A stretch of DNA of 64,000 nucleotides from Gracilaria gracilis (GCA_030374805.1 JARGSG010000195.1:930001-994000), one strand, 5' to 3'. Counted from the stretch's first letter, positions 31,650-42,297 are shown. Program-made: numbers and translations. Notes: generated from the letters alone by a model not told the origin.

Positions 31650-32711
31650 ATGGCGGTGGGATCGATTTCGTCGGCTCAATCCCTCGTTCCTCAATCTTTT
31701 GTGAACTGCACGCCGTTAGTGTTGCTCGTACCGTCTCCGTTGTCTTTGCAGCTAATTCCTTCCTTGAGGAACGCCAATTATCGACTAGTGACGCTCTCGT
31801 CCTGCGAGACGAATGCATCTGTATTGACGCGATTGGGTTGCCGAGTGGTGCGCGGTTCTTTTCACTGTGTTCGGGACGTCATACACATCACTAGAACGTG
31901 CACTTATGTGATATGTAGTGTTGCATCTGTTCAAACCCAGCATGAAGCCAACATACAAGTGACTCTGATCCGCAACATTCTCACAGCGTGTCGCGTCAAC
32001 GACGTCGCCCGGCTCATCGTACATGCGAGCGAAGCATCTATGTTCGATACAGAAGCTCTTGTTTCTGCGAATGAATCCGTCTCCTTCCCGAAAAATCCGT
32101 CGTCGTTCTGCGCTCGTGTGTCTCAACAACTAGAATTTCTTATAAGAGAGGCGCATGTGAACAATTCACCACCCTGTACAATTTTGCGCACTCGGCTATT
32201 ATGGGGCATGTTACAAGATCCTCTTCTACAAACCCTGTCGTCGCAACTCTCACGCAGTCAATCATTACTGCTTATAAGAAACGGCCAGTTCTTAACAAGT
32301 ACCTGTCATATAGAAAACGCTTGTGAAGCTGTACTGTGTGTTTTGCGAACAAAACGGCCACCGAATCTGAGCTACATAATCACAGATGGACGTCCCATAC
32401 TGTTATCGCGTTTCATCATGCTCATGCTACACGCTTGCCATTTCCACAACGTTCGTATTCACCCCATTCCGTTCTGCGTGGCGTGGTTGTTCGCGCTTTT
32501 CAACGAGCTATTGGCGGCGTGTTTGGGAAAGGTGCCAGTGTTAACAACGTCACGAGTGAGATTATTTTCAACCGAGATTACATTCTGTGACCGAAACGCT
32601 CGCACTCAACTCGGATACGTGGGACGCACCGCAATGGAAGACGGCATGCGACTGCTTTCAAACCAAGCGGAGGCGTCATCTCGGTGTAAAACGTGCAGTG
32701 GGTGTTATTAG
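31650..32711 (+). CDS. 3beta-HSD-like extended short-chain dehydrogenase
   Basis: 353-residue single-exon frame. It fits extended SDR enzymes of the 3beta-hydroxysteroid/sterol dehydrogenase type, which use NAD(P). Recognisable segments are VTLIRNILTACRVNDVARLIVHASEASM (the 'N..GT.nvi.ac...gvkrlvytSS' block), TILRTRLLWG (the 'RP..iyG' block), LTSTCHIENACEAVLCVL (the 'vyveNva.ahllA' block), and a tail LGYVGRTAMEDGMRLL like the family's LGY.p....eGl. The N-terminal GxxGxxG dinucleotide loop and the YxxxK pair are not obvious, so catalysis is uncertain; it may be a divergent member. Starting at ATG 31650 avoids extending into the intergenic region. Confidence 0.65.
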   Translation: MAVGSISSAQSLVPQSFVNCTPLVLLVPSPLSLQLIPSLRNANYRLVTLSSCETNASVLTRLGCRVVRGSFHCVRDVIHITRTCTYVICSVASVQTQHEANIQVTLIRNILTACRVNDVARLIVHASEASMFDTEALVSANESVSFPKNPSSFCARVSQQLEFLIREAHVNNSPPCTILRTRLLWGMLQDPLLQTLSSQLSRSQSLLLIRNGQFLTSTCHIENACEAVLCVLRTKRPPNLSYIITDGRPILLSRFIMLMLHACHFHNVRIHPIPFCVAWLFALFNELLAACLGKVPVLTTSRVRLFSTEITFCDRNARTQLGYVGRTAMEDGMRLLSNQAEASSRCKTCSGCY

Positions 32712-32929
32712 ACAGCACGACAATACTGTATGTGTTTAAAAAAGCAATAACATGTAGTATGCTGAGTAAGTGAAGGCAAGCAAGAATGGGCGATGCATGT
32801 TTGTATTTGTGATTTTGAAGGTAAAGCGGAGTTTTTGTGACTTGACGACAATACTTAAGACAAAGATTGAGAGTAAGTTGGTTCATTTCACCCAGCATCA
32901 ACGCAGCTCATAACCATATATGGTTCCAT

Positions 32930-33462
32930 TTACTTGTACCGAACTGCAAGCGACAACAACGAAACAAAACATAAAAGTCAGAACCAGGCAACAACCAAGC
33001 GTTCTGTGACCAGAACCAAGCAAACAAAAGAACAAACAAGATCAACTTACATGTTATCCGTCCCTTTGTAAGATCATACGGAGAGAGTTCACACTTGACA
33101 CGATCACCAACAAGAATACGAATGTAGTTCTTTCTAATCTTTCCCGAAATATGGGCAAGAACCTCGGCCTCGTTGTCCAACTCAACCTTAAACATAGCAC
33201 TCGGTAAACTCTCCATGACAGTGCCATCAATCTCAATCTTGGTAGCCAACTCCGACGACGACGACGACGACGAAGACGACGAAGACGCGTGGGACGACCT
33301 GTTCTCCCTCGCACTCTTCGCGCGTCTGCCGCCACCAGAACGATTGACCTTCATCATCGGCGCGCGACGCGGCGACACAGCCGGCTGTGTTACGCCAGAT
33401 GAGCGCAGTACCAACGCATTGGACGTCAGTACAAACGCCGACTTGTCGCAGTGGCGCTCCAT
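32930..33462 (-). CDS. infA: Bacterial-type translation initiation factor IF-1, organelle-targeted, one intron
   Basis: Nuclear gene for an S1/OB-fold IF-1, which binds the ribosomal A site during initiation in plastids or mitochondria. The mature domain is near-canonical: [45 protein letters not shown] and [14 protein letters not shown]. The first exon ends at 33051 and a 107-bp GT-AG intron (32944-33050) follows. The 14-bp second exon completes the expected end GRITFRYK and the stop. From ATG at 33460-33462 there is a ~60-residue Ser/Arg-rich N-terminal extension typical of a transit peptide, including a long Ser run coded by a GAC-type microsatellite. Plastid targeting is the more likely choice in a red alga but mitochondria cannot be excluded. 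The upstream open frame contains a 21-bp tandem repeat and is probably leader. Confidence 0.92.
32944..33050 (-). other. Spliceosomal intron of the IF-1 gene
   Basis: Minus-strand donor GTAAGTTGATC directly follows the codon part ACAT. The acceptor is TTGTCGCTTGCAG before TTCGGTACAAGTAA. Removing 107 bp restores the universally conserved IF-1 C-terminus. This is the only intron in the window supported by a protein family signature. Confidence 0.9.
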
Positions 33463-33536
33463 ATTTCCGCAGGCGCGCTGGTTGTCCAGTCTGTTTCTAA
33501 GGAGAACGAAGTGACCACGGAGGAAGAGACGAGCGA

Positions 33537-33622
33537 CGGCGGGAGGCTGTTGTTGCGCCGGTAGGCTGTTGTTGCGCCGGTAGGCTGTTGTTGCGACGGT
33601 AGGCTGTTGTTGCAGTCGTTTC
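33537..33622. repeat. 21-bp tandem repeat upstream of IF-1
   Basis: GTAGGCTGTTGTTGCGCCG-type unit repeated about four times with small changes. Located 75-160 bp upstream of the chosen IF-1 start. If translated it would give Gln/Asn/Arg-rich repeats, but it is more likely untranslated leader or promoter. Confidence 0.75.
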
Positions 33623-34050
33623 CACTGCTGCAGCTGCTCTCGGCTCAAAAGAGGAACGAACGCAACGCTTTGTCAGACGAAGCGGTGCATCTCGCGCTGG
33701 GCGAACAACGCACGCCGCAGAAGATCTCAAGTTGAGACAGGTGCTACACAATTACATCGCGCCGCATGAAATTAGCACCGGTGACACAAACCACCGGCAC
33801 CCAGCCGCGACCCGGTGCCACTTTATCACGTCCGTTCTCCAAGTGCGCGAGTCGGCGTCGCGCGCCCCTCGCGCCCGGTCGTAACGGTCAGCGCCTGTGG
33901 CGAAGCGGGTCGCCCTGAGCGCGCGTCTTCAATGCGGCGGCGCGCCGCCTCGCCTCGCCATGGCGTGCGGCAGCTCAGCTACCACGCCCGCGCCGCGCCA
34001 CAGCCCGCCCGACAGCGTCGCCGTCTCGCGTCTGTTCTCCCCCCCGCGTG

Positions 34051-35091
34051 ATGAGCCCTTCCGACCCGCCGCGCGTCCTCAGCACGCCCGCGCCGCGCCG
34101 CGTCGCCCTGCGCGCGCCGCCGTCGCCGCCCGACGTGACGCCGCGCCGTCTGCCGCCGCCGCCGCCGCGCGCCGCGTCGGCTGGCGCGGACGTGCGCTCC
34201 GCGCCGCGTCGGCTGCCGTCGTCGCGGCTCCCAGCCGCGCACGCCGATGACACCGTGTCCAAACGGCTGCTATCGCCCGCCTCATCGCCCGCTTCATCGC
34301 CCGCTTCATCACCCGCTTCGCAGCGCGTCAGTCGTGGCGATGAGCGCTTCGTGCGCGTGGTGCTTTCTCCCGTTGACCAAGTCGTGCGCACGCCGGCCCG
34401 CGCCGAGAACGACCGCTGGCTGCAGCAGTTCGGCATTGACATTTCCTTGCTGTGCATTTACGACAGTGACGAAGAACACGACGCGGCCACGCCTCAACCC
34501 GGCGACGAGAATCAGCATCCAAACCTCACTCCGCCCCGTCGAGCCAACATGACCCAGTTCCCAGCTGAGTTGAAGCCGCTCGCCGAATCCGAGCCCTTTG
34601 AGATGCGTTCCGCGTTCCCATCGCCCGTCGCAACAGCCTCTCATCTTCCCGCCCGTCTCCCGCACTCGCCGGAACAACCCGCCGCGAACAGCCAGCCGAT
34701 AACCCCGCGCCGTTTCCATGCGGCGCGCTCGCGCCGTCAGAGCGTTAGCATTTCTCAGCGAGAACTCATTTCGCTCACGCATTCCGCCAAAATTGAGCCC
34801 GTTGTGCAACCACCAGACCGCAAACCAGCTGAGACAAGGCAACAACTTTCAGCCGCCTGTTCGAGCTCGGCTAATGCTGTCACTGGCTCCAATGTGTTTC
34901 TTACTCCGGTGCGAGCCTCTAGAAAGCAGCGACTTCAACTTGGTGCCGATACCGTTGTCACTCCTGTACGAAGATCACTCAGACTGAGTACCAAGCAACA
35001 GAACCTTGCTCCCATTGATCAGCCACAAGCTCGTGCTCGTATGTTGGAGCAATTCGGTTTCACATATACCCCAAATCGTTCTCTTCAATGA
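34051..35091 (+). CDS. Ser/Pro-rich protein with TPVR motifs, possibly mitotic or chromatin-linked
   Basis: 346-residue frame from ATG 34051. The first 100 residues are Pro/Ala/Arg-rich with a SPAS tetrapeptide repeat (LLSPASSPASSPAS). Many minimal proline-directed kinase sites (S/T-P) are present. A conserved-looking segment RWLQQFGIDISLLCIYDSDEE lies in the middle. The C-terminus has NVFLTPVRASRKQRLQLG, VVTPVRRSLRLST and LEQFGFTYTPNRSLQ. The repeated 'TPVR(R/A)S' boxes resemble those in CKAP2-type and other cell-cycle proteins, but I cannot name the family. GC content falls sharply along the gene. The start is uncertain because upstream GC-rich sequence is open in other frames. Intact and single-exon. 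Confidence 0.6.
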   Translation: MSPSDPPRVLSTPAPRRVALRAPPSPPDVTPRRLPPPPPRAASAGADVRSAPRRLPSSRLPAAHADDTVSKRLLSPASSPASSPASSPASQRVSRGDERFVRVVLSPVDQVVRTPARAENDRWLQQFGIDISLLCIYDSDEEHDAATPQPGDENQHPNLTPPRRANMTQFPAELKPLAESEPFEMRSAFPSPVATASHLPARLPHSPEQPAANSQPITPRRFHAARSRRQSVSISQRELISLTHSAKIEPVVQPPDRKPAETRQQLSAACSSSANAVTGSNVFLTPVRASRKQRLQLGADTVVTPVRRSLRLSTKQQNLAPIDQPQARARMLEQFGFTYTPNRSLQ

Positions 35092-35829
35092 CCAGCCTAA
35101 GCTTCTCCTCCAGTTAGCTGTTTATGTCGGTACATGCTTTGGCGCCATCTTAAACGCTTCTAAATTTTGCATGCTGTCGCTTTCGCACGCACTTGAACTG
35201 TTCACCAATCTTCCGATAGCGCACTGAAGATAGCACATCCGTTTTCATCACGTTCATTCAGCAGCTATACTGTAGGGAGCACACCTTGTCGACATGTCCC
35301 TATACGGGATAAGGGTTAACCATTTATCGGACATGTACCGTTGGTATACACAGTATACTTGTAGCTACAAGCGTTTCTGTCTTGAAGGACCATAAACGTT
35401 TCATTTGTGACGCTGTTCCTGATCGCTGACCTTGCTGCGCTTAACCTTCGAGCACACCCAAATCTCGAGTTGTGATCGAGGGATCTGTCTCTTGTTTACA
35501 CTGGTCGAACCTTCCTACATAAGACACCCGCATAAAGCGTTTTATTCGTAACTCTGATAGCATTGCACCCTTGTCACAAGGATGTTGGTTTCTTCCCTCG
35601 ACGATGATGAAGAAAGTGAAAAGACTGGCCATCAAGTTCTGAGTATGCACTATATCAAGAGTATTATTCGCCGAAACGCCATCTGGCTTCGTTGGACATG
35701 AATTTACAAGACGAGCATACGAAAGTATACGCTGTATCACGGAATGGGAAACGCTTGCATGGTGCTCACTCATGCTGTTCTCACATGTCGAGAAGGTCAA
35801 CCAAAGCCAATACCAATTGCTTGAACACT
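35092..35829. other. Intergenic, nothing recognised
   Basis: About 740 bp between two convergent genes. No domain-bearing ORF. A short imperfect repeat around TATACACAGTATAC near 35345-35357 is the only local structure noted. Confidence 0.4.
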
Positions 35830-37319
35830 TTAAACACTGTGAATAGACCCCCCAACAAACCGTTTGCCCTGATGTCGCACTGCAAGAGCCGGAATGTCAG
35901 CTGGAATTTCGTTTCCAAAATGAACCACCCCCCTCTTTGCTTCGACGTATCTCCATTTTCCTCGCATGTCATATGCGTATTCCTTTCCAATTATCACCAC
36001 ATCGCTCAAATCACATTCTCTCACGGTGAGAGGTAACTCCACTGTCCCTGTTTTCGGGCCTTCAATATAGCAAGAATTTGCCTCTTTAAGGAACCGAACA
36101 CCCTTTGCTCGCGCTAACGAAGTTAACAAACTTTTCATGGTCGTACCATGGAATTCCGCCAAGCTTTCTAGTCCATGTAGCCTTTGCTTTCCACATAAGA
36201 GCACCCGGTATATATCCTTTGTCCCCGTCAGCAAAACTATGGGAATTAGTGCTACAAAGTTGAATATCAAGAGCAATGCAACCGCGTCAAATATTCGCTG
36301 AAGAATGGAGTCACGTTGACCCCAGTTACGAACAGCGGCAACCACCGAAACCGCAATAGCTATGATCAAGTACAAGTAGGTTAATATAACAAGTACCGGA
36401 TTTGTAGCAACTTCGATATACCTCGATTTGGGATTTGAATAAGCCCAATCCTCAATGGCGGCAAGGCGTTCATTTTGGTAGGTCAGTCCTTTTCTTGTTC
36501 TAATAGCCCGCACAGCATCTGAGGTTAGCATATCCAGAGCGTCAGTTATCTCAAGATCTTCTTTTGAGAGCTCGTATCTTCTGTCGCCGTATACAACATA
36601 TTTTCTAAGGGAAGCCCTTCCAGACAATCCCAGAGCATGCGTGTTGTGTCTCCGTTCGTAACATATGCATACATATCGACGTTTCCCACAGCTGGGTTCT
36701 TGATTTTGATTAGTCGGTTGTCCAGAAGTTGGGAGAAGAGAACAGCGGATGCCCTTCCATCTGACTGATCTTCATACCGCTTCGCCGCTATCCGACATGC
36801 TTCTTCGTAGAGATCCCCAGGTATATGAGGCCAGATTCGCTTTTCATTATCTGGAATATCTTTGTACACGGAGTTCAATTTCTTGAAGTGAATGATCGCT
36901 GATATCATAATTCGAACGTCCTCTATATGGACGTAATCATGTCCATACTTGAACCTGTACATAAGGGACTCCAGCTGAACCCTGGCTATAAGACCCTCAA
37001 TTAAATCGATGAACTCTTTGTTAAATGGACGTTCAACAAGCACACCGTTCACAAACGCGTTAGTTGCAAAATGCTTCAAACGGACTCCATCGGCTTCTTC
37101 ATTGGGAAGGTCGCTGAGCATCATCTGCTCATATAGTCTGGAAAATTGAAGAGTGAGTCTGGCGAGACTAGCCTCAACCTGAGCCAGAATAGAATGTACC
37201 TGCGAAACATCATAACCTCTTCCATTGATAATCAGTATCGCGTTTTCTGGATCAGTCACCGATTGTGTCTGGGGAATGGTGGTTGGTGCCTCATCGAATC
37301 GTTCGACTTCAGCTGACAT
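35830..37319 (-). pseudogene. Hypothetical membrane protein, one frameshift
   Basis: Two overlapping minus-strand frames appear to be one gene. The first, from ATG 37317-37319, gives about 240 soluble residues with helical character (SILAQVEASLARLTLQFSRLYEQMM; YRFKYGHDYVHIEDVRIM). Near 36600 the reading has to move to the second frame to continue as LRKYVVYGDRRYELSKEDLE. That part carries two to three membrane segments (NPVLVILTYLYLIIAIAVSVVAAV; AVALLLIFNFVALIPIVLL) and a soluble tail ending IHSV. A sequencing error, a real frameshift or an unrecognised small intron would all explain the break. No family is recognised. It lies at the right edge of the host gene island. Confidence 0.55.
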
Positions 37320-38179
37320 TGTGCTTTCATGTTCTGATTTCCGGAGCCATGAAGAACTAAGATGGATGGCTCATACTAAACAAACAAAGCTTCACAGCAA
37401 AGACGGAGCGTTTGGGGAAAGAAACTGTCAATTGCTCAGGAGGTTGTGTTCATGTAACGGAATGACCTACCTCTCGTGCATGACGAAAGTGTTCCCACCT
37501 GAGACGTGTTCCGGGCAGGATGTGCTCATCTATGATATTGTGGCCCAGGAACAAAAAGACCCCACAAAATGTCATATGGGAAATGGAAGGGGCCCGAGTA
37601 TTCTTGTCATGGGCTTTTTGCCGTTGGATAATGAAGAGAAGCGAAAGATGGCATATTCATCAAAGTGCAACGTTTGGTCATTATGAAGAACCTGGCCCAA
37701 TTTTGAATCATTCACACAAGGTTTTACGTACTGTAGCTACGGTCTAACGAAAGCGGCGGGAAAGAGCTTTCCAGGGAAAGTTCCCAAAAGCTGGACATTG
37801 CTCTCATGCCAGTGGGGCCATCGCCTACCATAATGTGATGGTTATCGTTCTTCTTCTTCTTCTTAATTACGGACAACAGTTTTCTGTCACTTCACTATAG
37901 ATCGACGCCAACCAGCACTTCACAACTGTAGCGAAGTTTCTGATGCATCGTTCTCCCTTCACGAAGGCAAAGTTTGTGATTCATGAAGAATCTCGGACTA
38001 AAACACACTTTCTCGTAGCATGTGGCATCCTAATGACCAGTTCTAGTCTCGATATCGTTAAGTGAAGTGCCACTGCCGTAAAGAAAGATGCGGATCACGT
38101 CTTCTTTCGGTGCGCTCTAACGTATGCAGCTCAACGCGATGCACTACCGACAGCAAATGAAAGGGGAGATAAATCGTTA
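37320..38179. other. Intergenic, nothing recognised
   Basis: About 860 bp between the membrane-protein gene and a short Harbinger. A plus-strand frame (37375-37686) has several Cys residues but no recognisable pattern. A TTC microsatellite lies near 37850. Confidence 0.4.
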
Positions 38180-38967
38180 GGGCATCTCCACCCGTCACTG
38201 CAAAACAGTAAAACGACAATTTATGTCGGAGATTTTGGCGGCCATGAGCATTTTGCTTCTCCACCGGGCGTCGGCAAACGGTACAGTAACGACAACGACA
38301 AACGCTTTCGGACCGCCCAAACTCTCGCTAAAAAATCAATTTTAGCGAGAGTTCTGGCGGTAACGGGATACTCTTTCGAGCCAATGGCTTGCTGCCATGA
38401 AAGAAGTTCAATCCTTTGCTTCTGTCGTTGACCCTTGCCCTGCACTTTCTTCACCCCACCACTTGCAAGCTCCCACGCCCACGCGCCGCATCTCTTCCGA
38501 TAATCCATGCCGGCATTGCAACACCGAACTTGCCAGTTCCCTAATACAACCCAGTGCACCTCTTGCCTCCGCCGCAAGACCTCAAACCTAGCTCACCGCC
38601 TTCCATGCGCCAGATGCGCCGTCTTTGCCACCGCCTTTTACCTGCGTCGATCAGTTGCTCCTCCGCCCCAATACTCCACCGTGTGCACCTTGCCCATCTC
38701 TCGCAGCATCATATCGTGCTGCGACGCATCACTGCCGCTGATGCGCCACAGTATTCTCATCGAGCACCACCGCCTTTGCAGCACTGCGTTGTCCGTAACC
38801 CAAAACATCGTCCAATCTTTCCTTAGCGAGGTAGAAGCACCGCTGGATATGATATTGTCTTTGGCGGTATGCTGGTAAGCTGTTATAGCGAAAGCCAATA
38901 GAAAACTCCCAGGTTGGTCCGCTTTTTAGCGTTTAAACGTTATAAAGCGCACTGAGTGGAGATGCCC
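38180..38967. mobile_element. Non-autonomous Harbinger element (788 bp)
   Basis: Termini GGGCATCTCCACC on the left and GTGGAGATGCCC on the right, with TTA duplications at 38177-38179 and 38968-38970. These are the same termini as the 5.2 kb element at 20411-25630. Internal sequence is CT-rich like that element's 5' region and codes for no transposase. It was probably mobilised by a transposase such as 23021-24418. Confidence 0.88.
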
Positions 38968-38984
38968 TTAACGCTTTGCCTATT

Positions 38985-39122
38985 AAGAGAGAAAAGTTAT
39001 TCTCTCTTTTTCTAGGGAGAGTTTTGGTGAGTTGGGCACATCTCTCCCGGCCAGGGAGAGAAATGACCCGTTCTGGGAGAGCTCTCCCCGCTCTTTGGTG
39101 AGCTCTCCCCAACTTCTCTCCT
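38985..39122. repeat. Cluster of GGGAGAG / CTCTCCC inverted boxes
   Basis: About eight copies of GGGAGAG(C/A) or its complement CTCTCCC in 140 bp, alternately oriented, able to form several competing stems. It abuts the Harbinger end. Could be a foldback or MITE fragment; no target duplication found. Confidence 0.5.
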
Positions 39123-39477
39123 GCGGTGTTCACTTTATGCAATGATGCAGTAGTTGACGCGATCCAATCTCCGGCAAAAGGGAAAAAATAACCGATAGAT
39201 CGATGGGGATCGCCTTTTCGCTCCCCATCGCCTCTGGTTTGTATTGTTCAGAAATAAGTCCCAAGTTTTCAATTAGAATTAGCTCGCACTGTCGCCACGG
39301 CGCAGTGTCATCTTCAGACAGCAGACACAAACGCTAAATGTCGTAATAGTGGTCCCAGAAAGACTACTGGAAAATTGGATGTACGAGAATGTTATTTTTG
39401 TTGGGAAAATGCAAAAAGTTGCCGACACTGTCTCTCTGTCTCTGTTGTGTGAGAGGATCGTCGGGAGGGTAGCAATA

Positions 39478-39987
39478 TGTTGTACAATGAGACCTCAATG
39501 GGTTGGTGCCACGTGGGCCTACTGGTGCGCCTTGCTGGCTGCACTGTACCCAATTGGTATTCTGTATTTTATAATTTCTAATTTCTAATTTATAGTCTAG
39601 GATAGTTTAGCATTGCTGGCCCATGACAGTAGGTCATGGGCACAGCCGATGACGTCATGCCCGCATGGGAGATCGGCGTCGGTGCACCTTGTATATAGTG
39701 TGGTGCACCTCGCCTTCCCCCTCGGGTATTGTAAAGTCAGGCACCATTAGGGCAGTAACTATACCATCTTGGTCACTTTGCTACTCTATTACTATTCAGG
39801 TTTTACCGCGCGTCGACGTCTACCACCGTACACCTACACGGTCTAGACTAGTTGCCCCGCCGTTTGCCCCTGCGGGTTTCAGGTGCCCTACTACCATATT
39901 GGTTGTGTGTTTTTTCCCCTTTAGGTTGAGCCCTCGCGCGCTCCCTCTACCAGGCGGACCCCACACCTTATCGGTATTTGTACGACA
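39478..39987 (+). repeat. Gypsy 5' LTR
   Basis: 510 bp starting TGTTGTACAATGAG and ending TTTGTACGACA. A TATA-like TATATAG at 39692-39698 may be its core promoter. It differs from the 3' LTR by one substitution near the start and single-base changes in two homopolymer-like runs. Confidence 0.95.
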
Positions 39988-39990
39988 TTT

Positions 39991-40003
39991 TGGTCTCCCG
40001 ACC
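39991..40003 (+). other. Gypsy primer-binding site
   Basis: TGGTCTCCCGACC starts three bases after the 5' LTR. TGG complements a tRNA 3' CCA end and the following bases would pair with an acceptor stem. Which tRNA is not determined. Confidence 0.6.
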
Positions 40004-40134
40004 TAGAAGTTTCTTGGTTTTTGTCGTACTTTTACTGGTGAACAGAAGACATTCGAAAGGATTCTGGAAGTTCACACACCTATTTGGTTTCGTAGGAATA
40101 CTCGCGAAGCAATTGGATACCACTATTGGTCACT

Positions 40135-42297
40135 ATGGAAAGACCTAAAAGGATTACTCGTGGCTCTAGCGCGCCACCTAGCCACAAGGGTTCTGCTGCG
40201 GCTTCGGCCGCTAAACCCATTCTGGATAATCCCGAGGAGTTGCTTCGGCAACCTCGGGCCGGAACCTCAAAGGATACGGGCACTCAGCCACCGTTGGCTC
40301 CTGAACCTAAAAAGGATTTGCCGACAACGGTTGAGGACCTTTGGCCCCAATTGGAAGATCGAGCGAAAGCTCTTTTTACCGCTACGGTTAATGAAGCTAT
40401 GACCTCAATGGACATGGACGCCGTTACCCGCTTGGTGGTTGATCGAGCCGTGCACGAGCTCTCTCAACGCATACCTAAATTGGTTGAAACATACCTCTTA
40501 ACGGGTGCCCGGGAGCATATCTACCGAGTGGTTCAAGACCTTTGGGTTTCTGAAGGAATGGCGGAAGCCAAAACCCCTGGGGTGAATGTGGTTACTCGCA
40601 TACCACAAGGGATCCCTGCTGGTTCTTCCGCACCAATCAAGCCAATTCCGGCCGATAGTGCGTACCTACAAGGTTTAAGGCAAGGTCAAGAGGGCCATAT
40701 AGAGATGAGCCCTCGAGACGTGTACTTGCCACCCATTGGAGGTAACGTTCGAAAGGACACCAAGGCTGGTAGACCTGAGGACGATTCGTCTGACCCAGAT
40801 GAGGGGCGACGAAGAAGAAACCGCAAGGGTAAAGAAAGGAGGAGGAAAAAGGGAAAGAATCGCGGCTACGACTCTGACCCCGATTCCTCGAGCTCCGATA
40901 CCGATACTGGTTCATCGTCGGATGATGACCGTAAAGGTAGACGCCAGAAGAGACCGAACAGGTTGGCGAAGAAGTCGTCAAAGAGAAACCGGAAAGGTAA
41001 GAAGAAACGGTACGAGTCGTCCGACTCGGATTCGGACACCGATACAACCCTAGAGGTGCGTCAGCCGCTGAACGATATGTTCACCAAAGCGGTTGATTAT
41101 AGGTCATATCGGTTGAGAAACCGATCCTCTGCTTACACCCAAGAGGTTGCGCAGAAGATCACCAAGCACCACAAGAAGCTCAGCTTCCAGATGGGTGATA
41201 CTACCTTCACAGGTGATGATCCCATTGCGGTAATTGAGTTTCTACAGAAGTTCAAGATTGCATGTGACCAAAATGGTTTTTCCGAAGGCGCTGCCATGTG
41301 GTTATTCCAGTTTTACCTTAAAGGTCAAGCTTACCACTTGCTGCAAGGCAGGCTCCGTGGAAATACCCTGGCGGTTGATGAAGAAGGAACAGAGATGTTA
41401 GAGACGTACCCAGAAGTGGTTAATTTCATGTTGAAAACTTACGCTACCGATGAGGTTATCCAGGAAGGTTACGCTGAGGTGCAGGCATATCGCCAACGCT
41501 CTAGCCAAACCGAAATGGAATTCTCGTTGGGCCTTTGGAATCTGGCCACCCGATGCGGTAATGTCTTTACCACTACTAGGTTGAAGTCGCTCTTTGCCGA
41601 CAATGTTGACAAAGCGATCCGTTCGCAGGTACGCAATTACCTGGCGAACAACCGTAAGGTGGACTATAATGGGCTTGCCCGTTATGCCCAGGGACTAGGT
41701 GACACTCTCCGTCACGGAAAGAAGCCGTCGGCGTCCCATACCTCAAAGGATAAACCGAAACGGTCAGTATTCGAGCTAGAAGAAAGCACTACCTCAGAGG
41801 GAGATTCGCTCATTCGCGTACCAACAGGAATGGCAGTTCATCTCGTGACTGCGCCGCAGGCTCAGTCACGAGCCACCTCCATTGGTAATTGGTCGTCGAC
41901 AGTACCACCAGCTTCGGTAAGGTCGCCACCAAGTGCGGCGAGCACTCAACAAACCTCAACGGGTGGTTCGCAAGCATCTTCATATGCTACAGCACCAAGC
42001 AATCCGGTTACCCGACCTACCTCTATGGCAATGCGTGATCCCCAGACAGGTGGATTGGTTTGCTGGCTCTGTTTGTCGCCAGACCATCTGGCGAACAGAT
42101 GTGACAAAATACCCCCAGGGGTGCGCGAACATCTGATCAGTGCCAGGCAGCAAAACCACCGTAACCTATATGGATCTGGAAAGAGGGTACAAGCTCAACC
42201 ATCACCATCTCAGGTTCATCTCGTCGAGGAAACACCAATCTTGGAGAAGGACAGTCCCGCTCCGGAGGAGCAGGAAAACACCGAACGGTTAGCGTAG
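40135..42297 (+). CDS. gag: Gypsy gag polyprotein
   Basis: 720-residue structural protein of the retrotransposon from ATG 40135. The N-terminal half is charged, with a long Arg/Lys plus Asp/Ser region (DPDSSSSDTDTGSSSDDDRK) that may be nuclear-directing or disordered. The retrotransposon-gag fold follows (FTGDDPIAVIEFLQKFKIACDQNGFSEGAAMWLF; MLKTYATDEVIQEGYAEVQAYRQ). Near the C-terminus a CX2CX4HX4C knuckle, CWLCLSPDHLANRC, would bind RNA. The frame is intact. The pol frame overlaps it in the -1 register near 42290, so pol is probably made by -1 frameshifting or a separate start. Confidence 0.93.
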   Translation: MERPKRITRGSSAPPSHKGSAAASAAKPILDNPEELLRQPRAGTSKDTGTQPPLAPEPKKDLPTTVEDLWPQLEDRAKALFTATVNEAMTSMDMDAVTRLVVDRAVHELSQRIPKLVETYLLTGAREHIYRVVQDLWVSEGMAEAKTPGVNVVTRIPQGIPAGSSAPIKPIPADSAYLQGLRQGQEGHIEMSPRDVYLPPIGGNVRKDTKAGRPEDDSSDPDEGRRRRNRKGKERRRKKGKNRGYDSDPDSSSSDTDTGSSSDDDRKGRRQKRPNRLAKKSSKRNRKGKKKRYESSDSDSDTDTTLEVRQPLNDMFTKAVDYRSYRLRNRSSAYTQEVAQKITKHHKKLSFQMGDTTFTGDDPIAVIEFLQKFKIACDQNGFSEGAAMWLFQFYLKGQAYHLLQGRLRGNTLAVDEEGTEMLETYPEVVNFMLKTYATDEVIQEGYAEVQAYRQRSSQTEMEFSLGLWNLATRCGNVFTTTRLKSLFADNVDKAIRSQVRNYLANNRKVDYNGLARYAQGLGDTLRHGKKPSASHTSKDKPKRSVFELEESTTSEGDSLIRVPTGMAVHLVTAPQAQSRATSIGNWSSTVPPASVRSPPSAASTQQTSTGGSQASSYATAPSNPVTRPTSMAMRDPQTGGLVCWLCLSPDHLANRCDKIPPGVREHLISARQQNHRNLYGSGKRVQAQPSPSQVHLVEETPILEKDSPAPEEQENTERLA

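Noticed and set aside
33897..34457. Ala/Arg-rich frames on both strands around 34 kb
   Set aside because: Very GC-rich sequence leaves all frames open. Only the plus frame from 34051 continues into a non-biased protein.
37225..37686. Cys-containing ORF downstream of the membrane-protein gene
   Set aside because: No recognisable cysteine spacing or domain, and it overlaps the start of the minus-strand gene.
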